This document shows positions 40,200 through 49,079 of a stretch of 64,000 nt of DNA, one piece after another; the first letter of the stretch is position 1; the number at the start of each line of letters is the position of its first letter. Below the pieces are notes generated by a model. It saw only the letters and a list, made by a program, of their open reading frames with translations. It did not search any database and was not told where the DNA came from. Position numbers and translations under genes: made by a program. Source of the stretch: Micromonospora sediminicola (GTDB lineage Bacteria > Actinomycetota > Actinomycetes > Mycobacteriales > Micromonosporaceae); NCBI RefSeq assembly GCF_900089585.1, contig NZ_FLRH01000003.1, positions 1,535,001 through 1,599,000 of the forward strand, in the 5' to 3' direction.

Positions 40200-41182
40200 T
40201 GACCTGTTAACCCCAAAACGTTACAAAGCGGCATATCCGACATACCGCGCGCGTCGTTCCCGGTGATCAAGGGGTTTGTGTCGGCGCCGAGGGCCTCAGC
40301 CGACCCAACTTCCTTGGTCACCCCGCTGCCCGGCATGCACGGCGGGCAGCGGGCAGCCGGTTGGTGGGCGGCCGCAATGCACCTGGGTTGTTCCACCGGC
40401 GAGGTTGGCGGTCGGTGGTGAAGCGGGGCTGGTGTCTCCCGGCCGGGACACACCCGTGGCGTTCCACTCGTGGGGCTGCCGTGCGCTGGGTGAAACGGGA
40501 TGGGTGTCTCCCGGGCCGGGATGCACCCATGGCGTTCCACTGGCCGGGTTGGCATTCGCTGGGTGGCGCGTCATGGGTGTCTCCCGGACCGGGATGCACC
40601 CATGACGTTCCACCGACGGGGCTGGCGGGCGCTGGGTGGAACGTCATGGGTGTCTCCATGGCCGGGATACACCCACGGCGTTCCACCGACGGGGTTGGCG
40701 GCCGCTGGGTGGATCGTCATGGGTGTCTCCGCGGCCGGGATGCCCCCATGGTGTTCCACTGGCCGGGTTGGCGGCCGCTGGGTGGAACGTCACGGGTGTC
40801 TGCGGGTGTCCGGATGCACCCGGGGGGCTTTCACCCGGGCGCCTGGGATGCGAGTGGGGTGTCCGGTTCGGTGGTGGTGGGCGGCACCCCGGGCGCGGAA
40901 TCGGCGTGGGCGGGGCGGCGTTGTAGACGGGTGAACGACCGAGCAGGCGAACACCCCCGAGCCGCCCCCGCCCCCGGCGGAATGACGGCAGGCCGCCGGT
41001 CGTTACACATCATGCCGGCGCCGCGTGCAGCCCCCCCGCCCCGCGAGCCAGCCGGACATCCCCGGCCCCGTGAGCTGGCCCCCCGGTTCCACGAGCGTGC
41101 CGGATCCCCCTTCAAGACTTCTCGAGCGCCTGACGGTGCCCACACCCCCCCGGGTGTGTTGACCCCCGAATGGAGCCCCCTG
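40200..41182. other. Intergenic region around the 73-bp array
   Basis: A 980-bp stretch without a supported gene. 40200-40260 is AT-rich and holds the promoter of the IS630-derived gene. 40385-40850 is the dyad array. 40900-41180 is the upstream region of the secreted lysozyme-like protein, with a small hairpin ACACCC-CCC-GGGTGT at about 41141-41158 just before its ribosome-binding site. Apparent ORFs across the array exist only because three periods make a multiple of three. Confidence 0.6.
40385..40850. repeat. 73-bp tandem array of large dyads
   Basis: GGTGTCTCC marks unit starts at 40432, 40503, 40576, 40649, 40722 and 40795 (periods 71, 73, 73, 73, 73), with a partial unit before and a degenerate one after. 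Each unit is a dyad: left arm GGTGGAACGTCATGGGTG, right arm CACCCATGACGTTCCACC, separated by 17 nt that also contain an inner TCCCGG/CCGGGA pairing. In unit 3 the arms are 40562-40579 and 40597-40614; in unit 4 they are 40635-40652 and 40670-40687. The period is 3n+1, so no frame is conserved and the array is not coding. Confidence 0.85.
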
Positions 41183-41734
41183 ATGAACACGATCCTGCGC
41201 AAGAGCATCCTCGGTATCGCTGGTCTGGCCTTCACCGGTGGCGTGTTCGCCGGTCCGGTCGCCGCCCACACCGACACCCCCGCCCACGCCGCCGCCAAGC
41301 CCGTCGCGGTCGCGTCCGTGCAGGGCGAGCAGTCGACCATCACCCTGAACGACGAGCAGACCGCCAACGCCAAGGCGATCATCGCCGCCACGAAGAAGGC
41401 CGGCCTGCCCGAGCGGGCCGCGGTCATCTCGATCGCCACCGCCCTGCAGGAGTCGAAGCTGGAAAACCTCGGCCACCTCGGCGACCGCAACGACCACGAC
41501 TCGCTGGGCCTGTTCCAGCAGCGCCCCTCCTCCGGTTGGGGCACGCCGGAGCAGATCACCGACCCCGAGTACTCCACCCTGGCCTTCCTCAAGGGCCTGA
41601 AGCAGGTCGACGGCTGGGACAAGATGCCCCTGACCGACGCCGCCCAGACCGTCCAGGTCTCCGCCTACCCGGACGCCTACGCGCAGTGGGAGAAGCAGGC
41701 CACCGACATCGTGAACCAGCACTGGACCAAGTGA
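41183..41734 (+). CDS. Secreted lysozyme/transglycosylase-like protein
   Basis: A 183-aa exported protein. Signal peptide residues 1-34 (MNTILRKSILGIAGLAFTGG ... AAHT), then a mature chain. The core IISATAL-type helix (VISIATALQESKLENLGHLGDRNDHDSLGLFQQRPSSGWGTPEQITDPEYSTLAFLKGL) matches a small actinobacterial lysozyme-like fold: the Glu of ALQESKL is the candidate catalytic acid and GLFQQRPS is the family hallmark. The same module is joined to NlpC/P60 or LysM domains in larger cell-wall proteins. No binding domain is present here. GGAG is eight bases before the ATG. It ends at a strong terminator. Confidence 0.7.
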   Translation: MNTILRKSILGIAGLAFTGGVFAGPVAAHTDTPAHAAAKPVAVASVQGEQSTITLNDEQTANAKAIIAATKKAGLPERAAVISIATALQESKLENLGHLGDRNDHDSLGLFQQRPSSGWGTPEQITDPEYSTLAFLKGLKQVDGWDKMPLTDAAQTVQVSAYPDAYAQWEKQATDIVNQHWTK

Positions 41735-41739
41735 CACCG

Positions 41740-41773
41740 AAGGCCGGCACCCCGAAACCGGGGTGCCGGCCTT
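41740..41773. terminator. Strong bidirectional terminator
   Basis: Arms AAGGCCGGCACCCC and its complement (14 bases, plus one GC pair) around a GAAACC-type loop, followed by CTTTCGCGTCTGTT. It separates the lysozyme-like gene from the convergent DUF305 gene. Confidence 0.85.
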
Positions 41774-41782
41774 TCGCGTCTG

Positions 41783-42457
41783 TTACGGGGTGCCGCCCAG
41801 GCGCTTCAGCGCGGCGCTGAGGTTGGTCAGGTCGTTCTGCTGCGTGTTCTTCATGGTCTGGGCGACCGCGAGCACGTCGTCGTCGTGCCCCTCGGCCAGG
41901 ATGCCGTCGATCATGTGCACGCCGCCGATGTGGTGCCGGATCATCATGTTCAGGAAGAGCAGGTCGAACTCGCGTCCGGTCGCCGCCTTCAGCTTCGCCA
42001 TCTCCTCGGGGGTGGCCATGCCGGGCATCAGCCCGTTCTTCACCAGCCCGGCCCCGTCCGGCATCCACGCCATCGCCGGCTGGTCACCGGTCGGGTCCAG
42101 CTTCCAGGAGCGCAGCCACGTCTGCATGGTGCCGATCTCGCCCTGCTGGCCGGTGGCGATGTCGACGCCGACCTGGCGGACCTCCGCGTCCTGCCCCTGG
42201 CGGAACGCCAGCAGGCCCATGGCCACCGCCTGGTTGTGGTGCGCGGTCATGTCCCGGGCGAAACCGGCCTCGGCCGAGTTGTCCCCCGGGCGGGTGAGCG
42301 TCGGCGTGAGCAGGCCGCCGGCGTACCCGAGCAGGAGCCCGACCACGATGGCGGCGGCCACGGCAAGCAGGCCGTAGCGGCGTACCGCCGGCCGGCCGCC
42401 CTCGTCGGTGGCCGGTGCCTCGTCGAGCTCGCTGTCGGTGGTCACCGGAGCGGTCAT
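41783..42457 (-). CDS. DUF305 family membrane-anchored protein
   Basis: A 224-aa protein with an N-terminal cytosolic tail, one transmembrane helix at about 28-50, and an extracytoplasmic DUF305 four-helix domain. It has the paired histidine motifs FARDMTAHHNQAVAMG and LNMMIRHHIGGVHMIDG. These His/Met clusters suggest copper or other metal binding; related proteins are ferritin-like. The upstream DUF3105 gene is ten bases away, so they form an operon (DUF3105 first). The pair usually sits just before argS in actinomycetes, as here. Confidence 0.87.
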   Translation of the reverse strand: MTAPVTTDSELDEAPATDEGGRPAVRRYGLLAVAAAIVVGLLLGYAGGLLTPTLTRPGDNSAEAGFARDMTAHHNQAVAMGLLAFRQGQDAEVRQVGVDIATGQQGEIGTMQTWLRSWKLDPTGDQPAMAWMPDGAGLVKNGLMPGMATPEEMAKLKAATGREFDLLFLNMMIRHHIGGVHMIDGILAEGHDDDVLAVAQTMKNTQQNDLTNLSAALKRLGGTP

Positions 42458-42467
42458 CGCGGCGTCC

Positions 42468-43304
42468 TTACTGGGTCGGCTGCTCGGGCATGTTGTTCTG
42501 CAGGTTGTCCCGCGGGGTGGTGCCGGTGGCGGTGACGCCCTGGTCGCAGAGGGCGTTCGGGCCCTCGATCGAGGCGTTCACCCGCAGCGTCTTGATGAAG
42601 TCGTCGATCCGGCTGTCGTCGGCGTTGTCGACCTTGAGCTGGAAGCCCCAGGCCTGCAACGAGATCGGCTTGTCCAGCCCCTCGTACGGGCTGAGCATCA
42701 GCTTCTCCTTGCCCTGCACCTTGCTCTTGAGCTTCTCCACCTGGTCGGCGGGCAGGTCCGGGCGGTAGGTGATCCAGACGGTGCCGTGCTCCAGGCTGTG
42801 CACCGCGTGCTCGTTGGCGATCGGGGCGTCGTAGACGTCGCCCATGCAGTTCTGCCAGGCCTGGTTGTGCGGGCCGGCGACCGGCGGGGAGACGTCGTAC
42901 TTGATCGCGCCGGGCTGGTGGTTGCCGCCCTTGACCAGGTCCTTGTCCTTCTTGCGGAAGTCGACCATGCCGTTGATGGCGTCCGCCCGCTTCTGCCACG
43001 GCTGGGCGCCCTGGTAGACGGCCCAGGCGCCGATGCCGATGATGCCGACGGCCAGCACGCCGACCGCGACGAACAGGGCGATCGGACCCCACGAGCGACC
43101 CTGGCTCACCTTCACCGGGGTGACCGGCTTGCGGCCCTTGCCCCCGGCGCCCGGCCGTGGCGTGCCCTTGCCGCCCCCGGCCTTGCCCGCGCCGGCCTTC
43201 GCGGCGGGCTTGTCGCCGGCCGCCGGACGGCCTGCGGCCGGCTTCTTGCCGGTGCTGACCACGGTGGGACGGCGCTCCGGGCCGCCCGGGGTGCTGATGC
43301 TCAT
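42468..43304 (-). CDS. DUF3105 family membrane protein
   Basis: A 278-aa protein. Residues 1-72 are Lys/Gly/Ala/Pro-rich and intracellular, then one helix (about 73-95), then the DUF3105 domain (about 110-250) with the characteristic YDVSPPVAGPHNQAWQNCMGDVYDAPIANEHAVHSLEHGTVWITYRPDL. His/Cys residues there could bind metal. The function is unknown; co-occurrence with DUF305 suggests a shared envelope metal role. It is divergent from argS with a 99-bp gap. Confidence 0.87.
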   Translation of the reverse strand: MSISTPGGPERRPTVVSTGKKPAAGRPAAGDKPAAKAGAGKAGGGKGTPRPGAGGKGRKPVTPVKVSQGRSWGPIALFVAVGVLAVGIIGIGAWAVYQGAQPWQKRADAINGMVDFRKKDKDLVKGGNHQPGAIKYDVSPPVAGPHNQAWQNCMGDVYDAPIANEHAVHSLEHGTVWITYRPDLPADQVEKLKSKVQGKEKLMLSPYEGLDKPISLQAWGFQLKVDNADDSRIDDFIKTLRVNASIEGPNALCDQGVTATGTTPRDNLQNNMPEQPTQ

Positions 43305-43391
43305 CGTGCCTCGTCAGGTCGGTCGGTCAGGGGGACCGCGGGGCCGGTTCACATGCTGGGTCGCCTCCGCGGTGCCCGAGTCTACCCCCGA

Positions 43392-43406
43392 TAACATGGT
43401 TCAGTG
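43392..43406 (+). promoter_or_regulatory. Leaderless -10 of argS
   Basis: TAACAT at 43392-43397 is six bases before GTG 43404, so argS-lysA-hom should start as a leaderless mRNA. Confidence 0.6.
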
Positions 43407-45068
43407 ACTCCCGCAGAACTCGCCGAGGTCGTCCTCGCCGCAGCCCACGCCGTCTTCGACGAGCGGGGCCTGGACCGTGCCGCGCTGCCCGCGCAGACCA
43501 CCGTCGAGCGACCCCGTAACCCCGATCACGGCGACTACGCCTCGACGCTGGCGTTGCAGCTCAGCAAGAAGGTGGGCGTCCCCCCGCGGGAGCTGGCGTC
43601 GGCCCTGGCCGACCAGCTGGGCCGGGCGCCGGGGGTCAAGTCGGTGGAGATCGCCGGCCCGGGTTTCCTGAACATCCGGCTCGACGCGGGCGCCGCCGGC
43701 CAGCTGGCCAAGGTGATCGTCGAGGCCGGCCCGGCGTACGGGCGCTCCGACACCCTGGCCGGGCAGCGGATCAACCTGGAGTTCGTCTCGGCCAACCCGA
43801 CCGGCCCGGTGCACATCGGCGGGGTCCGCTGGGCGGCCGTCGGTGACGCGCTCAGCCGCCTGCTCCGGGCCACCGGGGCCGACGTCGGCACCGAATACTA
43901 TTTCAACGACGCCGGCTCGCAGATCGACCGGTTCGCCCGCTCGCTGCTGGCCGCGGCCAAGGGCGAGCCGGCGCCGGAGGACGGCTACGGCGGCGCGTAC
44001 ATCGCCGAGATCGCGGCGGAGGTCGTCAAGCGCCGGCCTGACGTGCTGGACCTGCCCGAGGACGCCGCCCAGGAGGTGTTCCGGGTCGAGGGCGTCCAGC
44101 TGATGTTCAGCGAGATCAAGTCCTCGCTGCGCGACTTCGGGGTGGAGTTCGACACCTACTTCAACGAGAAGGACCTGCACGACCGGGGCGAGCTGGAGAA
44201 GGCGCTGCTCCGGCTGCGTGAGCAGGGGCACGTCTTCGAGTCCGAGGGCGCCACCTGGCTGCGCACCACCGACTTCGGTGACGACAAGGACCGGGTGCTG
44301 CGCAAGTCCAACGGTGAGTGGACCTACTTCGCCGCCGACTGCGCCTACTACCTGGACAAGCGGGAGCGCGGCTTCGAGCGGGTCGTGATCATGCTGGGCG
44401 CCGACCACCACGGCTACATCGGCCGGATGAAGGCGATGGCCGCCTGCTTCGGCGACGACCCGGCGCGCAATCTGGAGATCCTCATCGGCCAGCTGGTCAA
44501 CCTGCTCCGCGACGGCGCACCGGTGCGGATGAGCAAGCGGGCCGGCACCGTGGTCACCCTGGAGGACCTGGTCGACGCGATCGGCGTGGACGCCTCCCGC
44601 TACGCGTTGGCCCGTTACTCCAGCGACTCGCCGATCGACATCGACGTGGAACTGTGGACCCGGGCCACCCGCGACAACCCGGTCTACTACGTCCAGTACG
44701 TGGCCGCCCGGACCGCCAGCGTCGGCCGCAACGCGGCCGAGGCGGGGCTGACCCGGGGTGACGCCGCCGACTTCCGGGCCGAGCTGCTCGTGCACGAGAA
44801 GGAGAACGACCTGCTCAAGGCGCTCGCCGAGTTTCCGGCCGTGGTCGCCTCGGCGGCCGAGCTGCGCGGGCCGCACCTGGTGGCCCGCTACCTGGAGCGG
44901 CTCGCCGGGGCCTACCACCGGTTCTACGACAACTGCCGGATCCTGCCGCGCGGCGACGAGGAGGTCACCGACCTGCACCGGGCCCGGCTCTGGCTCAACG
45001 ACGCCACCCGGACGGTCATCGCCAACGGCCTCCACCTGCTCGGCGTCTCCGCCCCGGAGAGGATGTAA
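43404..45068 (+). CDS. argS: Arginyl-tRNA synthetase
   Basis: A class-I aminoacyl-tRNA synthetase of 554 aa. The N-terminal Add-1 domain is followed by the HIGH-type motif in [13 protein letters not shown] (about 130) and the KMSKS-type RMSKRAGT (about 377). The C-terminal anticodon-binding helical bundle ends [10 protein letters not shown]. It charges tRNA-Arg with arginine. GTG 43404 is leaderless. lysA follows after six bases, so argS-lysA-hom are one transcript. The tRNA-Arg(CCG) gene is 4 kb upstream. Confidence 0.97.
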   Translation: MTPAELAEVVLAAAHAVFDERGLDRAALPAQTTVERPRNPDHGDYASTLALQLSKKVGVPPRELASALADQLGRAPGVKSVEIAGPGFLNIRLDAGAAGQLAKVIVEAGPAYGRSDTLAGQRINLEFVSANPTGPVHIGGVRWAAVGDALSRLLRATGADVGTEYYFNDAGSQIDRFARSLLAAAKGEPAPEDGYGGAYIAEIAAEVVKRRPDVLDLPEDAAQEVFRVEGVQLMFSEIKSSLRDFGVEFDTYFNEKDLHDRGELEKALLRLREQGHVFESEGATWLRTTDFGDDKDRVLRKSNGEWTYFAADCAYYLDKRERGFERVVIMLGADHHGYIGRMKAMAACFGDDPARNLEILIGQLVNLLRDGAPVRMSKRAGTVVTLEDLVDAIGVDASRYALARYSSDSPIDIDVELWTRATRDNPVYYVQYVAARTASVGRNAAEAGLTRGDAADFRAELLVHEKENDLLKALAEFPAVVASAAELRGPHLVARYLERLAGAYHRFYDNCRILPRGDEEVTDLHRARLWLNDATRTVIANGLHLLGVSAPERM

Positions 45069-45074
45069 CCCCGC

Positions 45075-46460
45075 ATGCGAGCGCACGAAGCCGGTGCCCT
45101 GCACGGCGACATCGGCAACCGCAGTCCGGCCTGGTTGCGTACCCCGGTCGACGTCAACGCCCTGGTGCCGCAGCTCTGGCCGCGTCACGTGGCGCGCGGC
45201 CCGGCCGGCGCGCTGACGGTCGCGGGCCTGGACGTCCGCGACCTCGCCGCCGAGTTCGGCACCCCGGCGTACGTGCTGGACGAGGACGACCTGCGCGAGC
45301 GCTGCCGCGAGTTCCGCGCCGCGTTCCCGGACGCGGACGTCTACTACGCCGGCAAGGCGTTCCTCTGCCGCGCCGTGGTCCGGATGATCGCCGAGGAGGG
45401 CATGTTCCTCGACGTCTGCACCGGCGGGGAGCTGGCCACCGCGCTCTCGGCCGGGATGCCGGCGGAGCGGATCGGCTTCCACGGCAACAACAAGTCGGTG
45501 GCCGAGCTGACCCGGGCGGTGGACGCCGGGGTCGGCCGGATCATCGTCGACTCGTTCGCCGAGATCGACCGGCTCTCCGAGCTGGCCCGCGAGCGCGGGG
45601 TACGCCCGCGGGTGCTGGTCCGGGTCACGGTCGGCGTGGAGGCGCACACCCACGAGTTCATCGCCACCGCGCACGAGGACCAGAAGTTCGGCTTCTCCCT
45701 CGCCGGCGGCGCGGCGGCCGCGGCCGCCTTCAAGATCCTCGACGAGGACGTGCTGGAGCTGCGGGGGCTGCACTCGCACATCGGCTCGCAGATCTTCGAC
45801 GCCAGCGGCTTCGAGGTCTCCGCCCGCCGCGTGCTCGCGCTGCAGGCGCAGATCCGCGACGCCCGCGGCGTGGAGCTGCCGGAGCTGGACCTGGGCGGCG
45901 GCTTCGGTATCGCGTACACCACGCAGGACGACCCGGCGTCGCCGCACGACCTGGCCAAGCGGCTGCGCAAGATCGTCGACGGCGAGTGCGCGGCGGAGAA
46001 CCTGGCCGTGCCGCACCTGTCGGTCGAGCCGGGCCGCGCCATCGTCGGGCCCGCCGTGTTCACGCTCTACCAGGTGGGCACGGTCAAGGACGTCGACGGC
46101 ATCCGCACCTACGTGAGCGTCGACGGGGGGATGAGCGACAACATCCGGACCGCGCTCTACGACGCCTCCTACTCGGCCACGGTGGCGAACCGCACGTCGG
46201 CGGCGGAGCCGATGCTCGCCCGCGTGGTGGGAAAGCACTGTGAGTCCGGGGACATCGTGGTGAAGGATGAATTCCTGCCCGCCGACGTGCAGCCCGGAGA
46301 TCTTGTCGCGGTGCCCGGCACCGGGGCCTACTGCCGGAGCATGGCCAGCAACTACAACCATGTCCCGCGGCCCCCGGTCGTCGCGGTCCGCGACGGTCGG
46401 GCCCGGCTGATCGTCCGCCGGGAGACCGAAGACGACCTGCTCGCATTGGATGTGGGATGA
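45075..46460 (+). CDS. lysA: Diaminopimelate decarboxylase
   Basis: A PLP-dependent fold-III decarboxylase of 461 aa that converts meso-diaminopimelate to L-lysine. Visible features are the PLP lysine in VYYAGKAF (about Lys95), HGNNKSVAEL, GLHSHIGSQI, the glycine loop DLGGGFGI, EPGRAIVGPA, and CESGDIVVKDEFLP near the C-terminus with active-site Cys. It supplies lysine while leaving DAP for peptidoglycan. The stop overlaps the hom start (ATGA). The ATG is six bases past argS; no separate promoter is evident. Confidence 0.97.
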   Translation: MRAHEAGALHGDIGNRSPAWLRTPVDVNALVPQLWPRHVARGPAGALTVAGLDVRDLAAEFGTPAYVLDEDDLRERCREFRAAFPDADVYYAGKAFLCRAVVRMIAEEGMFLDVCTGGELATALSAGMPAERIGFHGNNKSVAELTRAVDAGVGRIIVDSFAEIDRLSELARERGVRPRVLVRVTVGVEAHTHEFIATAHEDQKFGFSLAGGAAAAAAFKILDEDVLELRGLHSHIGSQIFDASGFEVSARRVLALQAQIRDARGVELPELDLGGGFGIAYTTQDDPASPHDLAKRLRKIVDGECAAENLAVPHLSVEPGRAIVGPAVFTLYQVGTVKDVDGIRTYVSVDGGMSDNIRTALYDASYSATVANRTSAAEPMLARVVGKHCESGDIVVKDEFLPADVQPGDLVAVPGTGAYCRSMASNYNHVPRPPVVAVRDGRARLIVRRETEDDLLALDVG

Positions 46461-47761
46461 CCTCACCGGTTCGCTTGGCGCTGCTCGGCTGCGGCACGGT
46501 CGGCAGCGACGTCGTGCGGCTGCTGCACGAGCAGTCCGCCGATCTCGCCGCCCGGATCGGCGCCCCGCTGGAGATCGCCGGCATCGCCGTACGCCGGCTC
46601 GGCCGGGACCGGGGTGACCTGCCGGTCGACCCGGCGCTGTTCACCACCGACCCGCTCGGGCTGGTCAAGCGGGACGACGTGGACGTGGTGGTCGAGGTCG
46701 TCGGCGGCATCGAGCCGGCCCGGGGCTGGCTGGTCGAGGCGCTGCGCGCGGGCAAGAGCGTGGTGACCGCCAACAAGGCGCTGCTCGCCGAGGACGGCGC
46801 CACGCTGCACGACGCCGCCGCCGAGGGCGGCGCGGACCTCTACTACGAGGCCAGCGTCGCGGGGGCGATCCCGCTGCTGCGCCCGTTGCGCGAGTCGCTG
46901 CACGGCGACCGGATCACCCGGGTCACCGGCATCGTGAACGGCACCACCAACTTCATCCTCTCCGCCATGGACGCCACCGGCGCCGGCTTCGCCGAGGCGT
47001 TGGAGGAGGCCACCGAGCTGGGGTACGCGGAAGCCGACCCGACGGCCGACGTGGAGGGCTTCGACGCCGCCGCCAAGGCCGCCATCCTCGCCTCGCTGGC
47101 GTTCCACACCCGGGTCACCGCCGCCGACGTGCACCGCGAGGGCATCACCGAGGTGACCGCCGCGGACGTGGCCAGCGCGAAGGCCATGGGCTGCACGATC
47201 AAGCTGCTCTGCATCGCCGCCCGGGGCGTCGACGAGGCAGGCCGGGAGACGGTGAACGTCCGGGTGCACCCGGCGATGATCCCGCTGACCCACCCGCTGG
47301 CCGGCGTCGGCGACGCCTTCAACGCGGTCTTCGTCGAGGCGGACGCGGCCGGTCAGCTCATGTTCTACGGTCGGGGGGCGGGCGGCGCGCCGACCGCCAG
47401 CGCGGTGCTCGGCGACGTGGTCGCGGTGGCCCGCAACCGTCTCGCCGGGGTGCACGCGGCCAGCGAGTCGGCGTACGCGGACCTGTCGGTGCGGCCGATG
47501 GGCGAGGCGCTCACCCGCTACCACATCAGCCTCGACGTGGCCGACCGGCCGGGTGTGCTGGCGGCGGTGGCCGGGGTGTTCGCCCGGCACGAGGTCTCCA
47601 TCGCGACCGTGCGGCAGGGGCCGGCCGGGGGCGACGCCGAGCTGGTGATCGTCACCCACGTGGCGCCGGACGCGGCGCTCGCCGCCACCGTCCGCGAGCT
47701 GCGCGGGTTGGACATCGTCCGCTCGGTGGCCAGCGTGCTGCGGGTCGAGGGCGGCGCGTAA
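46457..47761 (+). CDS. hom: Homoserine dehydrogenase
   Basis: A 434-aa NAD(P)-dependent oxidoreductase reducing aspartate semialdehyde to homoserine. The Rossmann motif LALLGCGTVGSDVVRLL is at the N-terminus; the substrate region has VTANKALLAEDG, GIVNGTTNFILSAM and YAEADPTADVEGFDAAAKAAILASLAFH. The C-terminal 80 residues are an ACT domain (SLDVADRPGVLAAVAGVFARHEVSIATVRQ), indicating feedback by threonine. The ATGA overlap couples it to lysA. thrC follows 115 bp later with its own leader; thrB is displaced by 6.8 kb. Confidence 0.97.
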   Translation: MTSPVRLALLGCGTVGSDVVRLLHEQSADLAARIGAPLEIAGIAVRRLGRDRGDLPVDPALFTTDPLGLVKRDDVDVVVEVVGGIEPARGWLVEALRAGKSVVTANKALLAEDGATLHDAAAEGGADLYYEASVAGAIPLLRPLRESLHGDRITRVTGIVNGTTNFILSAMDATGAGFAEALEEATELGYAEADPTADVEGFDAAAKAAILASLAFHTRVTAADVHREGITEVTAADVASAKAMGCTIKLLCIAARGVDEAGRETVNVRVHPAMIPLTHPLAGVGDAFNAVFVEADAAGQLMFYGRGAGGAPTASAVLGDVVAVARNRLAGVHAASESAYADLSVRPMGEALTRYHISLDVADRPGVLAAVAGVFARHEVSIATVRQGPAGGDAELVIVTHVAPDAALAATVRELRGLDIVRSVASVLRVEGGA

Positions 47762-47876
47762 CCCGGGCGTCCCGCCTGATGGTTAGGACGGGGTGTGCCG
47801 GTGACCGGTCGGGGAGGCTGGTCCACGCTGTTGGCGGGTCCCGGTCGGCCGGGGTCGGAGAGGCGAGGAGCGCGAC

Positions 47877-48926
47877 ATGTGGCGGGGACTCATCGAGGCG
47901 TACCGGGACCGTCTGCCGGTCACCGACGCCACTCCCGTCGTCACCCTGCACGAGGGGAACACGCCGCTGCTGCCGGCGCCGGTGCTCTCCGCCCGGGTCG
48001 GCGCGGACGTGTGGCTCAAGGTCGAGGGGGCGAACCCGACCGGCTCGTTCAAGGACCGTGGCATGACCCTCGCCGTCTCCAAGGCCGTCGAGGCGGGGGA
48101 CAAGGCGATCATCTGCGCCTCCACCGGCAACACCAGCGCCTCGGCCGCCGCGTACGCGGCCCGGGCCGGGATCACCTGCGCGGTGCTGGTGCCCCAGGGC
48201 AAGATCGCGCTGGGCAAGCTGGCCCAGGCGCTGGTGCACGGCGCCAAGCTGCTCCAGGTGCAGGGCAACTTCGACGACTGCCTGGGCCTGGCCGGCAAGC
48301 TCGCCCAGGACTTCCCGGTCGCGCTGGTCAACTCCGTCAACATCGACCGGCTGCACGGGCAGAAGACGGCCGCCTTCGAGATCGTCGAGGCGCTCGGCGA
48401 CGCGCCGGACATCCACTGCCTGCCGGTGGGCAACGCCGGCAACATCTCCGCCTACTGGATGGGCTACTCGGAGGACCTGCGCGACGGCAACGCCACGAAG
48501 GCACCCAGGATGTACGGGTTCCAGGCGGCCGGCGCGGCCCCGATCGTCACCGGCCAGGTGGTGCCCGAGCCGTCGACCATCGCCACCGCCATCCGGATCG
48601 GCAACCCGGCGAGCTGGACCAAGGCCATCGACGCGCGGGACGCCTCGGACGGTCTGATCTCGGCGGTCACCGACCGGGAGATCCTGTCGGCCTACCGGCT
48701 GCTGGCCCGTGAGGTCGGGGTCTTCGTCGAGCTGGGCAGCGCGGCCAGCGTGGCCGGCCTGCTCCAGCAGGCCGCCGCCGGCCGGGTGCCGGCCGGGTCG
48801 CGGGTGGTCTGCACGGTCACCGGCCACGGCCTGAAGGACCCGGAGTGGGCCATCTCGACGGCTCCCGCCCCGGTCACCATCGCCAACGACGCCCTCGCCG
48901 CCGCCCGCTCCCTCGACCTCGCCTGA
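47877..48926 (+). CDS. thrC: Threonine synthase
   Basis: A 349-aa PLP enzyme of fold type II converting O-phosphohomoserine to threonine. It carries [13 protein letters not shown], the PLP-lysine motif [13 protein letters not shown] (Lys in SFKD), [18 protein letters not shown], and [14 protein letters not shown] for phosphate binding. The length matches the compact actinobacterial ThrC. GGCGAGGAG lies before ATG 47877. It is preceded by TTAGGAC, a weak -10 candidate, and followed by a hairpin. Its kinase partner thrB is not adjacent. Confidence 0.96.
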   Translation: MWRGLIEAYRDRLPVTDATPVVTLHEGNTPLLPAPVLSARVGADVWLKVEGANPTGSFKDRGMTLAVSKAVEAGDKAIICASTGNTSASAAAYAARAGITCAVLVPQGKIALGKLAQALVHGAKLLQVQGNFDDCLGLAGKLAQDFPVALVNSVNIDRLHGQKTAAFEIVEALGDAPDIHCLPVGNAGNISAYWMGYSEDLRDGNATKAPRMYGFQAAGAAPIVTGQVVPEPSTIATAIRIGNPASWTKAIDARDASDGLISAVTDREILSAYRLLAREVGVFVELGSAASVAGLLQQAAAGRVPAGSRVVCTVTGHGLKDPEWAISTAPAPVTIANDALAAARSLDLA

Positions 48927-48975
48927 GTCGTCCGTAGACCGGCCGGCGGCGGCGTCGACCGGCGGCGTCGAGCGC

Positions 48976-48997
48976 GGCGCCGGGTCCCTCCGGCGCC
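48976..48997 (+). terminator. Hairpin after thrC
   Basis: GGCGCCGG pairs with CCGGCGCC across GTCCCT, 50 bp past the thrC stop. Confidence 0.55.
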
Positions 48998-49079
48998 CCG
49001 GGCCGGCTGCTGGGAGCGTGATCGCGTACGGCAGACTCAGGGCACCCCGTAGACCCCTCTTCAGGAGTGAGTAACGCCC

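Noticed and set aside
40385..40850. CRISPR array
   Set aside because: Units are contiguous with no unique spacers, 73-bp period, degenerate copies, and no cas genes.
40318..40934. Several overlapping ORFs with Trp/Gly/Ser/His repeats in the dyad array, on both strands
   Set aside because: The 73-bp period leaves all frames open in turn. The peptides have no start signals and change frame each unit.
40900..41180. Cyclic-di-AMP (ydaO-type) riboswitch before the secreted lysozyme-like gene
   Set aside because: Such genes often carry one, but the conserved core sequences of that riboswitch could not be found here.
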